Shown: piece after piece, positions 1 to 7,957 of the stretch | How the letters are laid out: the number at the start of each line of letters is the position of its first letter | Position numbering within the stretch: the stretch's first letter is position 1 | DNA from: an uncultured Lysobacteraceae bacterium | Lineage (GTDB): Bacteria > Pseudomonadota > Gammaproteobacteria > Xanthomonadales > Xanthomonadaceae | Length of the DNA stretch: 8,143 nucleotides | NCBI GenBank assembly: GCA_937897645.1 | Contig: CALCNV010000142.1 | Location: forward strand, 1-8,143 | Reading direction: 5' to 3' | Translations under genes and position numbers: made by a program | The notes under the pieces: generated by a model | Seen by the model: the letters and a program-made list of their open reading frames with translations, nothing else | The model's database searches: none | What the model was told of the DNA's origin: nothing

Positions 1-340
1 TTCCACAGCGGCTTGTGCTGGTCGTGCACTTTCACCCGGAAATCAAACGCCACGCCGCGCAATATCAGGCCGATCAGCATGAAAGCCACGGGCAAATACA
101 ACGCGCCCAGGATCACGCCATGCGCCATCGGGAAGGCCACCAACAGCAAACCCACGCCCAGCACCAGCCAGGTTTCGTTGGCATCCCAGAACGGGCCTAT
201 CGACGCGATCATCGTGTCTTTCTGCGCATCGTCAGCCTGCCGCAGTAGGATGCCAACGCCCAGGTCGTAGCCGTCCAATACGACATACAGCAGCATGGAC
301 AGGCCCATCAGGCCGGTGAACACGACCGGCAGCCAATCGT

Positions 341-344
<4 letters not shown>
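1..344 (-). CDS. cydB: Cytochrome bd-type quinol oxidase subunit II (CydB/CioB), N-terminal part
   Basis: This is subunit II of the inner-membrane cytochrome bd quinol oxidase, which pairs with CydA to reduce oxygen to water using quinol. Only the first 114 residues are in the window; the gene continues past position 1. The translation starts MNDWLPVVFTGLMGLSMLLY and carries the CydB signatures DGYDLGVG (residues 24-31), GPFWDANETW (50-59), AFPMAHG and LILRGVAFDFR, with hydrophobic segments at about 6-24 and 59-80 and another just before the LILRG motif. The ATG at 344-342 overlaps the cydA stop as ATGA. It is preceded by a strong Shine-Dalgarno AAGGAG (352-357 on the minus strand) spaced 7 bases away, which decides the start. 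It is the third gene of the regulator-cydA-cydB operon. Because its partner has a short Q-loop, it could equally be named cioB. Identity is very secure; completeness cannot be judged. Confidence 0.95.
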
Positions 345-1683
<1,339 letters not shown>

Positions 1684-1687
<4 letters not shown>

Positions 1688-2253
1688 GGGGCGGCGGCCT
1701 TCTTGGTGGTGGGAAGCAGCTTCACTTTGTCCTTGAACTCGAGCAGCTTCTGCACTTTCTCGCCCAGGTCCATCAGGCGGGTGAGGGTGTCGGGCGACAG
1801 TTTGCGTACTTCCTCGAACCAGTCCGTGACCTTCTCGATCAGGTCGTACATCTCGCGCATGCGTTCCTGCGCGTGGCGTTCTTCTGCCGAGTCCGGCGAT
1901 TCCAACAAGGCTACGCGCAGCATCGATAACGTCGGGTCGATTTCCCGGCGCTGCCGTTCCTCGGCCAGGGTGCGGAAGATGCTCCATACATCTTCGGGCG
2001 CGCTGAAGTGGTCACGGCGGTCACCGGGCAGGTGTTCCAGCTTGACCAGCCGCCAGGACTGCAGTTCGCGCAGGCCCATGCTGACGTTGGAGCGCGACAC
2101 GCCGAGTTTTTCGGTGATCTCGTCGGCATGCAGGGGACGGGCGGACACGAACAGCAGGGCGTAGATCTGTCCCACCGTGCGGTTGATCCCCCAACGGCTG
2201 CCCATCTCGCCGAAGTGCAGGACGAAGCTCTGGGTCAGGCTGGGGAGTTCCAT
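1684..2253 (-). CDS. GbsR/MarR-family transcriptional regulator, first gene of the bd-oxidase operon
   Basis: This is a 189-aa winged helix-turn-helix DNA-binding protein of the GbsR branch of the MarR superfamily. The N-terminal part reads FVLHFGEMGSRWGINRTVGQ (10-29), typical of the family. The wHTH spans about 28-75 with recognition helix SRSNVSMGLRELQSW (53-67), and the wing is GDRRDHF (77-83). The C-terminal half (about 95-180) is charged and helical, with ERQRREIDPTL (99-109) and likely dimerisation helices. It ends in a Lys/Ala-rich tail. The stop overlaps the cydA ATG (ATGA), so it is co-translated with the oxidase and is probably its dedicated regulator. A palindrome lies 3 bases upstream of its start, suggesting autoregulation. 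The AGGA at 2267-2270 sits 13 bases from the ATG, so initiation may be weak. The effector is unknown; B. subtilis GbsR senses choline, but nothing here points to that ligand. Confidence 0.92.
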
Positions 2254-2256
2254 AAT

Positions 2257-2274
2257 TTTCAGTAATTCCTGAAA
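2257..2274. promoter_or_regulatory. 18-bp palindrome, candidate operator of the GbsR/MarR regulator
   Basis: The sequence TTTCAGTAATTCCTGAAA pairs with its own reverse complement at 16 of 18 positions; only the T at 2263 and the C at 2268 break symmetry. The half-sites TTTCAG/CTGAAA flank an AATT centre. It starts 9 bases after the minus-strand -10 hexamer and ends 3 bases before the regulator ATG. A bound dimer would therefore block transcription start or early elongation. MarR-type dimers typically bind palindromes of this size. Assigning it to this regulator is inference from position. Confidence 0.6.
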
Positions 2275-2282
2275 GAACCGAA

Positions 2283-2310
2283 ATTATAATCCTGTCCTCC
2301 CGCCTGTCCA
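2283..2310 (-). promoter_or_regulatory. Sigma70-type promoter of the regulator-cydA-cydB operon
   Basis: On the minus strand TGGACA (2310-2305) matches the -35 consensus at 5 of 6 positions. A perfect TATAAT (2288-2283) follows after a 16-base spacer. Transcription would start near 2276, giving a leader of about 22 bases and placing the candidate operator directly downstream of the start. No FNR/Anr-type site (TTGAT-N4-ATCAA) was seen near it, so oxygen control through Anr is not evident. Confidence 0.65.
2285..2290 (+). promoter_or_regulatory. Possible -10 box for the divergent LacI-family gene
   Basis: ATTATAAT at 2283-2290 is a perfect 8-base palindrome, so a second TATAAT reads on the plus strand at 2285-2290, overlapping the minus-strand -10 by 4 bases. 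No good -35 lies 16-18 bases upstream on the plus strand (the bases there read about GTAATT), so this promoter is doubtful. If used, it would give a leader of roughly 85 bases for the LacI-family gene. Confidence 0.3.
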
Positions 2311-2380
2311 CCCCATTTGTCTGAAAAGGCAGGCCCGGCGTGGCATCATCTTTTCCCGCGTCAGCCACGTATGCGACTGC

Positions 2381-3418
2381 ATGACCATCAAGGGCAAGGC
2401 CACTTCACTGGATATCGCGCACCTGGCCGGGGTTTCCCAGCCCACCGTGTCGCGGGCCCTGCGTGGCAGCCCGATGGTCAACGAGGAAACCCGCAAGCGC
2501 ATTCAGGCCATCGCCGAGCAGCTGCACTACAAGGTCGACAAGAACGCATCGAACCTGCGCACCCAGCATTCCGGCACCATTGCGCTGCTGTTCTTCGAAG
2601 ATCCCACCCCGGACGACTCGCAGATCAACCCGTTCTTCCTGTCCATGCTAGGTTCCATCACCCGTGCGTGTGCGCTGCAGAGCTACGACCTGCTGATTTC
2701 GTTCCAGCAACTGTCCACCAATTGGCAGGCGGATTACGAAGACAGCAACAAGGCGGATGGCTTGATCCTGCTGGGGTACGGCGATTACCTGGAATCACAG
2801 TCGCGGCTCGAGCGGCTGGTGGAGCAGGGCACCCATTTCGTGCGCTGGGGTGCGGCATTGCCGGGCCAGCCTGGGGTTTCTATAGGCAGCGACAATTTCC
2901 AGGGTGGGCATGACATCACGGCGCATCTGCTGGCGCAGGGGCGACGACGCATCGCCTTCCTTGGGCATGCGTCCAACCACTATCCGGAATTCTTCGAACG
3001 CTACCGTGGGTACGTGCAGGCCTTGGAAGAGGCGGGGTTAATCGCCGGGGAAAGGCTCCAGTTGGATGCGGTGACGACCGAGCAATCCGGCTTCGAGGCC
3101 GCGCGCCATCTGCTGGAGCGCAACGAGCCGTTCGACGCCATTTTCGCAGCCAGCGACCTGATCGCCATCGGCGCAATGAAGGCCCTGCACGAGCGCGGGC
3201 TGCGCGTGCCAGAAGACGTCGCGGTGGCCGGTTTCGACGACATTCCCATGGCCGGCTTCGTCAATCCCAGCCTCTCCACCGTCCAGCAGGACACCAAGCT
3301 GGCCGGCAGCTTGTTAGTCGAGAACCTGTTGCGGCTGATCAACGACGAGCCGGTGGAAAGCCAGACCATTCCGGTGAAACTGGCCTTGCGCAAGTCCTCA
3401 GGGGCGGTCCAAGCCTGA
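2381..3418 (+). CDS. LacI-family transcriptional regulator
   Basis: This is a 345-aa ligand-responsive DNA-binding repressor. The N-terminal HTH (residues 8-30) reads TSLDIAHLAGVSQPTVSRAL, the LacI signature. Next come the RKRIQAIAEQLHY helix (38-50) and a hinge with NASNLRT (55-61). The periplasmic-binding-protein-like effector domain runs from about 65 to the end. It shows DGLILLG (126-132), SIGSDN (167-172), the RYRGY ligand-site segment (207-211), FAASDLIAIGAMKAL (255-269), VAGFDDIPMAGFVNPSLSTV (282-301) and a TIPVKLALRKSS C-terminus. Length is normal for the family. No other ATG, GTG or TTG was found just upstream in frame, and no clear Shine-Dalgarno is visible. It is divergent from the bd-oxidase operon and 129 bases upstream of the siderophore-receptor gene. 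Most relatives bind sugars or nucleosides; no sugar gene is nearby, so ligand and targets are unknown. Confidence 0.94.
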   Translation: MTIKGKATSLDIAHLAGVSQPTVSRALRGSPMVNEETRKRIQAIAEQLHYKVDKNASNLRTQHSGTIALLFFEDPTPDDSQINPFFLSMLGSITRACALQSYDLLISFQQLSTNWQADYEDSNKADGLILLGYGDYLESQSRLERLVEQGTHFVRWGAALPGQPGVSIGSDNFQGGHDITAHLLAQGRRRIAFLGHASNHYPEFFERYRGYVQALEEAGLIAGERLQLDAVTTEQSGFEAARHLLERNEPFDAIFAASDLIAIGAMKALHERGLRVPEDVAVAGFDDIPMAGFVNPSLSTVQQDTKLAGSLLVENLLRLINDEPVESQTIPVKLALRKSSGAVQA

Positions 3419-3434
3419 CCCCAGTTCCCTCAGT

Positions 3435-3463
3435 TTGCCGCGGCGCGGCATTGGGACTAAGAT
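3435..3463 (+). promoter_or_regulatory. Candidate promoter of the siderophore-uptake operon
   Basis: TTGCCG (3435-3440) and TAAGAT (3458-3463) each match the sigma70 consensus at 4 of 6 positions and are separated by 17 bases. Transcription would start near 3470, inside the Fur-box-like sequence, which is a standard arrangement for iron repression. The leader to the receptor ATG would be about 78 bases. The match is moderate, and other hexamer choices are possible. Confidence 0.45.
3436..3450. repeat. GC-rich inverted repeat between the LacI gene and the receptor gene
   Basis: TGCCGC and GCGGCA form 6-base perfect arms around a GGC centre, 18 bases after the LacI-family stop. No T tract follows, so it is a poor intrinsic terminator. 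It overlaps the proposed -35 of the receptor promoter and could be a protein-binding site, for example for the adjacent LacI-family regulator, or just a short hairpin. Confidence 0.4.
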
Positions 3464-3479
3464 AGTAATGATTCTTATT
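3461..3479. promoter_or_regulatory. Fur-box-like iron-responsive operator
   Basis: GATAGTAATGATTCTTATT matches the classical 19-base Fur box (GATAATGATAATCATTATC) at 13 of 19 positions. It is an AT-rich island in otherwise GC-rich DNA and overlaps the -10/+1 region of the candidate receptor promoter, 68 bases before the ATG. It fits repression of siderophore-uptake genes by Fe-Fur when iron is plentiful. Confidence 0.7.
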
Positions 3480-3547
3480 CGTGGCCATCTCCAGCCGGTC
3501 TGGCGGGTGCGCTGCCGTCGAAAGCCCCCAATTCCAAGGTTTTATCC

Positions 3548-5695
3548 ATGTCTGCTCGTACTGCCAGCACGCCATCCATACAGGCGTCGTTTCCTGTCGC
3601 ATCCCCGTTGGTGCGTGCCATCCACGTCGCACTTGCCGCCGCCTTGTTTGCCGCCGCGCCGCTGGCGGCATCGGCCCAGGACCAGGCCAAGACGCTCGAC
3701 ACGGTGGAAGTGACCGCACCCATCGCCAAGGACACTGGCGCGGCCACCAAGACCAGGACCCCGATCATCGAGATCCCGCAATCGATCTCGGTCATCACCA
3801 GCCAGCAGATGCGCGACCGGGGCATCCACGGCGTCGAGCAGGCCGTGTGGCATACCGCTGGCGCGCAGGGTGGCGCTTACGGCAGCGACACGCGCAGCGA
3901 CTGGCTGCTGGTGCGCGGCTTTACACCGGCGCGTTACCTGGACGGCCTGGCACTGGCCGATGGTTCCGGCACCGGCATCACCCGCATCGAACCCTATGGC
4001 CTTGAGCGCATCGAAGTGTTGAAGGGGCCGGCCTCGGTCAACTACGGCGCGATGCCGCCGGGCGGCATGGTCAACTACGTCAGCAAGCGTCCTACCGAAG
4101 AAACCCTGCGCGAAGTGGAACTGCAGGTCGGCACGTTCGGCATGGTCCAGGGCGCCTTCGATTTCGGCGGCAAGCTCAGCGCGGACGGCACGTGGCTGTA
4201 CCGCTTGACCGGCCTGGCGCGCAACAGTGACGACGTGGTCGATTTCGTGCATGACGACCGCTACTTTTTCGCGCCTGCCATCACTTGGAAACCCAACGAT
4301 GCCAGCCAGCTCACCCTCCTGGCGCGTTACCAGGAATCCAACACGGTAGCCGGTGGTGGCTTCCTGCCGGCGGAAGGCACCTTGCTGCCGAATCCCAATG
4401 GCCAGATCCCGATCAACCGTTTCACCGGCGAGCCGGGCCAGAACGATTACGACAAGAGCATGAAGTCGCTGGGTTACCAGTTCGATCATGACTTCGGCGG
4501 CGGCACCAGCTTCCACCAGAACGTGCGCTATGGCGTCACCGATGTGTTTACCGGTCCCACGGTGGGCGCGTTCGGTTTCCTCGGCGACCAGCGCACGCTG
4601 TTCCGTTATCTGTTCCCGACCGAAGAAGAAAGCAAGAACTTCGGCATGGACAACAATTTCGAATTCAAGTTCGGCGTCGGTCGTGCGCAGCACATGCTGC
4701 TGACTGGCCTGGATTACCGTCGCCAGGACAACGACTACTCGTCGGCGTTCACCTTCGGCGTCGCCGGGCTGGACGTGTTCAACCCGGTCTATGGCAGTCC
4801 GGTCGTGCGCCCGGCTTATACCTCGCGCACCTTGCAGGAGCAGTCGCAGATCGGCATCTACGTGCAGGATCAGATCAAGCTGGACCGCTGGGTGTTCACC
4901 CTAGGCGGACGCCAGGACTGGGTCGCCACCGAGACCGAGCAGGTGCTGGGAGTTCCTTCACGTTCACGCCAGAGCGACGAGAAGTTCTCCGGTCGCGTCG
5001 GCATCAACTATCTCTTCGATAACGGCTTCGCGCCGTACGTGGGCTATTCGCAGTCGTTCCAGCCCACGGTGGGCACTGACTTCGCCGGCAAGGCATTCGT
5101 GCCGACCACCGGAGAACAGGTGGAAGCTGGCATCAAGTACCAGCCGGCCAATGGAAACGTGTTGGCCACGCTGGCCGTTTATGAGCTGAGCCAGCAGAAC
5201 ACCTTGACTGTCGACCCCAACCACACCCTGTTCCAGATCCAGCAGGGCGAAACCAAGGTGCGCGGCGTCGAGCTGGAAGGCCGCTGGAACGTGACGGATG
5301 GTTTCGGCGTGTATGGCGCGTATACCTACATCGACTCCGAAGTGACGGAGAGCAATGACCCGCTGTCGCTGGGTGCACAGATCCCGCTGCAACCCAAGCA
5401 CGCGGCCTCGCTGGGTGCGGATTACACCATCACCACCGGGGCGCTGGCCGGCTTGGGCTTCGGCGGCGGCGTGCGTTACACCGGCGAGCACTACGGCGAT
5501 GCCTACAACCTGTGGCAGACGCCTTCTTACACGCTGTTTGATGCCGCCGTGCATTACGACATCGGCAACTGGCGCCTGCAGTTGAATGCGCAGAACCTGA
5601 CGGACAAGGAATACATCAGCGCCTGCAACAGCGCGGCCTGGTGCTATTACGGCTACCCGCGCACGGTCACCGCGACCGCACGCTTCCAGTGGTAA
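3548..5695 (+). CDS. TonB-dependent ferric-siderophore receptor, FhuA/FhuE type
   Basis: This 715-aa outer-membrane gated channel takes up a ferric siderophore using TonB-ExbBD energy. An N-terminal signal peptide has a hydrophobic core at about 24-40 and likely cleavage after ASA (41-43). A TonB box follows (DTVEVTA, 51-57). The plug (about 60-185) contains IPQSISVIT (76-84), LVRGF (121-125), ERIEVLKGPASVNYG (153-167) and PGGMVNYVSKRP (171-182). The beta-barrel covers about 190-715, with NLTDKEY near 683-689. A Cys pair (C693, C699) in the sequence CNSAAWCYYGYPR is typical of the FhuA/FhuE branch. It ends in Trp (RFQW), an acceptable aromatic barrel terminus. Length is typical. AAGG (3536-3539) 8 bases before the ATG supports the start. 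A hydroxamate substrate is plausible from the subfamily but is inference. It is followed closely by three inner-membrane genes, probably on the same transcript. Confidence 0.95.
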   Translation: MSARTASTPSIQASFPVASPLVRAIHVALAAALFAAAPLAASAQDQAKTLDTVEVTAPIAKDTGAATKTRTPIIEIPQSISVITSQQMRDRGIHGVEQAVWHTAGAQGGAYGSDTRSDWLLVRGFTPARYLDGLALADGSGTGITRIEPYGLERIEVLKGPASVNYGAMPPGGMVNYVSKRPTEETLREVELQVGTFGMVQGAFDFGGKLSADGTWLYRLTGLARNSDDVVDFVHDDRYFFAPAITWKPNDASQLTLLARYQESNTVAGGGFLPAEGTLLPNPNGQIPINRFTGEPGQNDYDKSMKSLGYQFDHDFGGGTSFHQNVRYGVTDVFTGPTVGAFGFLGDQRTLFRYLFPTEEESKNFGMDNNFEFKFGVGRAQHMLLTGLDYRRQDNDYSSAFTFGVAGLDVFNPVYGSPVVRPAYTSRTLQEQSQIGIYVQDQIKLDRWVFTLGGRQDWVATETEQVLGVPSRSRQSDEKFSGRVGINYLFDNGFAPYVGYSQSFQPTVGTDFAGKAFVPTTGEQVEAGIKYQPANGNVLATLAVYELSQQNTLTVDPNHTLFQIQQGETKVRGVELEGRWNVTDGFGVYGAYTYIDSEVTESNDPLSLGAQIPLQPKHAASLGADYTITTGALAGLGFGGGVRYTGEHYGDAYNLWQTPSYTLFDAAVHYDIGNWRLQLNAQNLTDKEYISACNSAAWCYYGYPRTVTATARFQW

Positions 5696-5719
5696 GGCCT
5701 GGTTGAACGGAAAGTCCGC

Positions 5720-6007
5720 ATGAGCCTGCTGCTACCCGTATCCGCGTTCATCACCGGCGTGTTCTCTGCGCTGGCGCTGTACGCGGGTTCGGCGCATTGC
5801 CGCTGGCCTGCATTGCAGCGTTGGCGCGGCGTTGGTACGTGGATCGGATGGATGCTCGCGCTAGTGTCACTTGCGCTCTGGGTCGCAGACCTGGGCGTCG
5901 GTGCCGGCCTGTGCGTCATGCTGGGTACCTGGATGCTGGCGTTGATGGCATTCCCGTATCTCGCGGCGTGGACCAGCCCGGCGAACGACACGCAGGTTGA
6001 ACGCTGA
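5720..6007 (+). CDS. Small inner-membrane protein, DUF3325-like
   Basis: This 95-aa hydrophobic protein has about three membrane segments: 5-24 (VSAFITGVFSALALYAG), 37-57 (GVGTWIGWMLALVSLALWVA) and 60-82 (VGAGLCVMLGTWMLALMAFP). Between the first two lies a basic loop (HCRWPALQRWRG). Size, helix layout and position beside a siderophore receptor and a PepSY-TM gene fit the DUF3325 family, whose members accompany ferrisiderophore reductases; the exact function is not known. The gene starts 24 bases after the receptor stop, with GGAAAG (5709-5714) as ribosome binding site. Its stop overlaps the next start by one base (TGATG), which supports co-translation. The family assignment is from recall of the fold and context, without a profile search. 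Confidence 0.72.
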   Translation: MSLLLPVSAFITGVFSALALYAGSAHCRWPALQRWRGVGTWIGWMLALVSLALWVADLGVGAGLCVMLGTWMLALMAFPYLAAWTSPANDTQVER

Positions 6008-6270
6008 TGTGGGCGCGGGCGACGGCGGGCATCTTCCCTGGATTTCTACTCTCCGCGGCCTTGGTGGGCTTGGTGAGCTGGTTGCTGCCCGGGAACTGGG
6101 AAAGCACGATCGTCCTCGGCCTCATCGCATTCTTCCCGGTGTGGATCGGTGTCATCGCGGCAAGTTTCAAGTTCGCCAGTGGGAAAAGTGCCTGGGCATG
6201 GCTGAGTGCGTTGGCTGTGATTGCCTTGGCTGCGCTGTGGGGCTTGCAAGCGCTGGCGTGGGTACAGTGA
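6007..6270 (+). CDS. Small inner-membrane protein, DUF3649-like
   Basis: This 87-aa protein has three predicted membrane segments: about 7-27 (AGIFPGFLLSAALVGLVSWLL), 32-52 (ESTIVLGLIAFFPVWIGVIAA) and 64-85 (AWAWLSALAVIALAALWGLQAL). FKFASGKSAWAWL, with its basic residues followed by aromatic ones, resembles the DUF3649 family, sometimes labelled iron transporter or iron-uptake protein and usually next to PepSY-TM genes. The ATG shares its A with the preceding TGA; AGG at 5994-5996 is 10 bases upstream. It probably acts in a complex with the PepSY protein, by analogy with the accessory membrane proteins of the P. aeruginosa fpvGHJK operon. That role is inference; the gene itself is well supported by tight packing and composition. 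Confidence 0.68.
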   Translation: MWARATAGIFPGFLLSAALVGLVSWLLPGNWESTIVLGLIAFFPVWIGVIAASFKFASGKSAWAWLSALAVIALAALWGLQALAWVQ

Positions 6271-6280
6271 AGTCGAAGCC

Positions 6281-7861
6281 ATGAAACTGAAATCGACCAC
6301 GCTGCGCACCTACACCACGCTGCATACCTGGGTTGGCCTGGTGGCGGGATTCGCGCTGTTCGTGGCGTTCTACGCTGGCGCCATCACCGTGTTCCACCAT
6401 GAGTTGCAGTTCTGGCAATCCCCACACGCGGTGGATCGGCCGCAGGAAACCCTGGCGGATGCGCAAGAACTCCTGGACGACGTGCTCGCGCTGCATCCAG
6501 AAGCTCGCAAGCACGTAGGCATGCTGTTCCCCGGAGCAGAGCATCCCGACGTCGCGATCTACTGGCAGGATGCGAAGGGCGCATGGCAGTTCGCCACGCG
6601 CAATGACGTGCAGGGCAGCGCAGAACCACCGCAGGCGGCGTTGTCCGAGCTGGTGAATGCGCTGCATTTCTCGCTGGGCATCCCGATGGCCGGCACCTAC
6701 CTGATGGGTATCGTCAGCCTGTTGTACGGTATCGCGCTGGTCTCGGGACTGGTCATCCACTTGCCCAAGTTGGTGCAGGACCTGTTCGCGCTGCGTCCGG
6801 GCCGCAATCTCAAGCGCTTCTGGCAGGATGCGCACAACGTCATCGGCGTACTCAGCCTGCCGATGCACGTCATGTTCGCAGTCACCGGCGCGATGCTCTG
6901 CCTGCTCTTCATCACCATGGCGGCGTTGAATCCTTTGATCTATCGCAGCGAGTTGATGGACGCCTTGCCTGCGGCATTCGATACCGCGCCTATCAAGCCG
7001 GCTGCCGGACAGTCCGTTCCCCAAGGCCAGTTGGCCATGTGGCATGTGCGCTCCATCGAGGTGGCGCGCGCGCAAGGCCTGCATGATTTCGAACCCGCGT
7101 ACCTGAAACTGGCCAATGCGGGCGACGCCAACGCCGTGGTCGAAGTGACCGGTGAAGCCCCCGGCACACTGGGGCCGTTGGGCTCCGTCGCGCTGGACGC
7201 AAACACGGGCGAGCTGTTGGCGACCCAGTTGCCGGGCCAGCGTGATGCCAACCACGCCACCATTGCTTCGGCGTATGCGCTGCATTTCGGCGAATACGGC
7301 AACGCCTGGGTGAAGTGGACGTACTTCCTGCTGGGCCTGGGCGGTGCCTTCCTGTTCTATTCCGGCAACCTGCTGTGGATCGAGTCGAGGCGCAAGCGTC
7401 GGCAGGTGCTGCAGGGTCGTGCACAGGTCAACCTGGCGCGCGCCACGGTCGGCGTATGCATCGGTGTGTGCGTGGCGATATCCGTCGCCTTCATCGCCAC
7501 GCAGTTGCTGGAAATGCGGGCGCTCAACCAGTCCTTGGATGTGGGTGCGGGCATTACCTGGGCGTGTTTCATCACATGGGCGCTGTGCGTGGCCTGGGCC
7601 GCGCTGCGTCCTCCCGTGCGTGCCGCGCAGGAGCTGTTGTGGGCAGCCGCCGTGACGACCGCGCTGATTCCAGTCGCACATGGCGTCGCTACGGGCTGGT
7701 GGTTCTGGAAAAGCGCGGCAGCCGGCCACTGGAACCTGTTCTTCGTCGACATCGTCGCCGTGGCCATGGCGTTCGGCTTCGCCTCGTTGGCGCGTGCTAC
7801 CGCGCGGCGTGCGCGCACGGGTGAAGCGAATAGTGTCTGGGCGGATAGTCCGGCGGTTTGA
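6281..7861 (+). CDS. PepSY-TM family membrane protein, probable ferrisiderophore reductase
   Basis: This 526-aa inner-membrane protein belongs to the PepSY-associated TM helix family (FpvG, FoxB and PiuB are relatives), which reduces ferric siderophores to release iron. The first helix follows the LHTWVGL motif (14-20), with membrane spans at about 16-38, 139-160, 188-212 and 345-366. Periplasmic PepSY-like segments are at about 48-130 and 255-325 (VALDANTGELLATQLPG). Conserved histidines possibly ligating heme include H15, H39/H40, H160, H185 (WQDAHNVIGV), H196 and H335 (ALHFGEYG). Four further hydrophobic spans (388-408, 422-442, 450-472, 485-505) extend the C-terminus beyond the four-helix core. 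The ATG at 6281 is chosen over an in-frame ATG at 6221 because that one lies inside the preceding gene and adds 20 non-family residues. The ribosome binding site is weak, so coupling to upstream translation is likely. This is the last gene of the uptake operon. Confidence 0.92.
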   Translation: MKLKSTTLRTYTTLHTWVGLVAGFALFVAFYAGAITVFHHELQFWQSPHAVDRPQETLADAQELLDDVLALHPEARKHVGMLFPGAEHPDVAIYWQDAKGAWQFATRNDVQGSAEPPQAALSELVNALHFSLGIPMAGTYLMGIVSLLYGIALVSGLVIHLPKLVQDLFALRPGRNLKRFWQDAHNVIGVLSLPMHVMFAVTGAMLCLLFITMAALNPLIYRSELMDALPAAFDTAPIKPAAGQSVPQGQLAMWHVRSIEVARAQGLHDFEPAYLKLANAGDANAVVEVTGEAPGTLGPLGSVALDANTGELLATQLPGQRDANHATIASAYALHFGEYGNAWVKWTYFLLGLGGAFLFYSGNLLWIESRRKRRQVLQGRAQVNLARATVGVCIGVCVAISVAFIATQLLEMRALNQSLDVGAGITWACFITWALCVAWAALRPPVRAAQELLWAAAVTTALIPVAHGVATGWWFWKSAAAGHWNLFFVDIVAVAMAFGFASLARATARRARTGEANSVWADSPAV

Positions 7862-7957
7862 GCACGTTGCTAGCGCGAATCTGGTTTTCGGGATTCATCA
7901 GCCGTGGTTTGCGCTTTTCCGTGATATTGCAGTGTCCGGTTTCCTCGATAAAAACGA
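7862..7957. other. Intergenic stretch with no recognisable gene or signal
   Basis: These 96 bases after the PepSY stop show no convincing ORF, promoter or RNA gene. A small CTCG/CGAG hairpin (7944-7958) surrounds an A-rich loop. Its A run (7950-7954) reads as a T run on the minus strand, next to the large repeat. Confidence 0.5.

Noticed and set aside
1688..1987. 100-codon N-terminal extension of cydA
   Set aside because: The extension is out-of-frame reading of the regulator gene. The canonical CydA N-terminus begins at the ATG at 1687, which has a ribosome binding site.
2317..2913. Plus-strand frame of 198 codons overlapping the start of the LacI gene
   Set aside because: It is the shifted frame of the LacI-family gene, Arg/Pro/His-rich and without domain signatures.
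3436..3450. Intrinsic terminator of the LacI-family gene
   Set aside because: The hairpin has only 6-base arms with a 3-base centre and no T tract, so it is listed as an inverted repeat rather than a terminator.
3542..4693. Minus-strand open frame of 383 codons opposite the receptor gene
   Set aside because: It is antisense to the signal peptide, plug and early barrel of a well-supported TonB receptor, and no recognisable motifs are seen.
6221..6280. 20-residue upstream start for the PepSY protein
   Set aside because: The upstream ATG is inside the preceding membrane-protein gene, and the added residues do not resemble the family N-terminus, which starts just before the LHTWVGL motif.
6167..7729. 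Minus-strand open frame of 520 codons opposite the PepSY gene
   Set aside because: It has a His/Arg/Gln-rich composition without domains, and lies fully antisense to a gene with clear family motifs. Long shadow frames are expected in GC-rich DNA.
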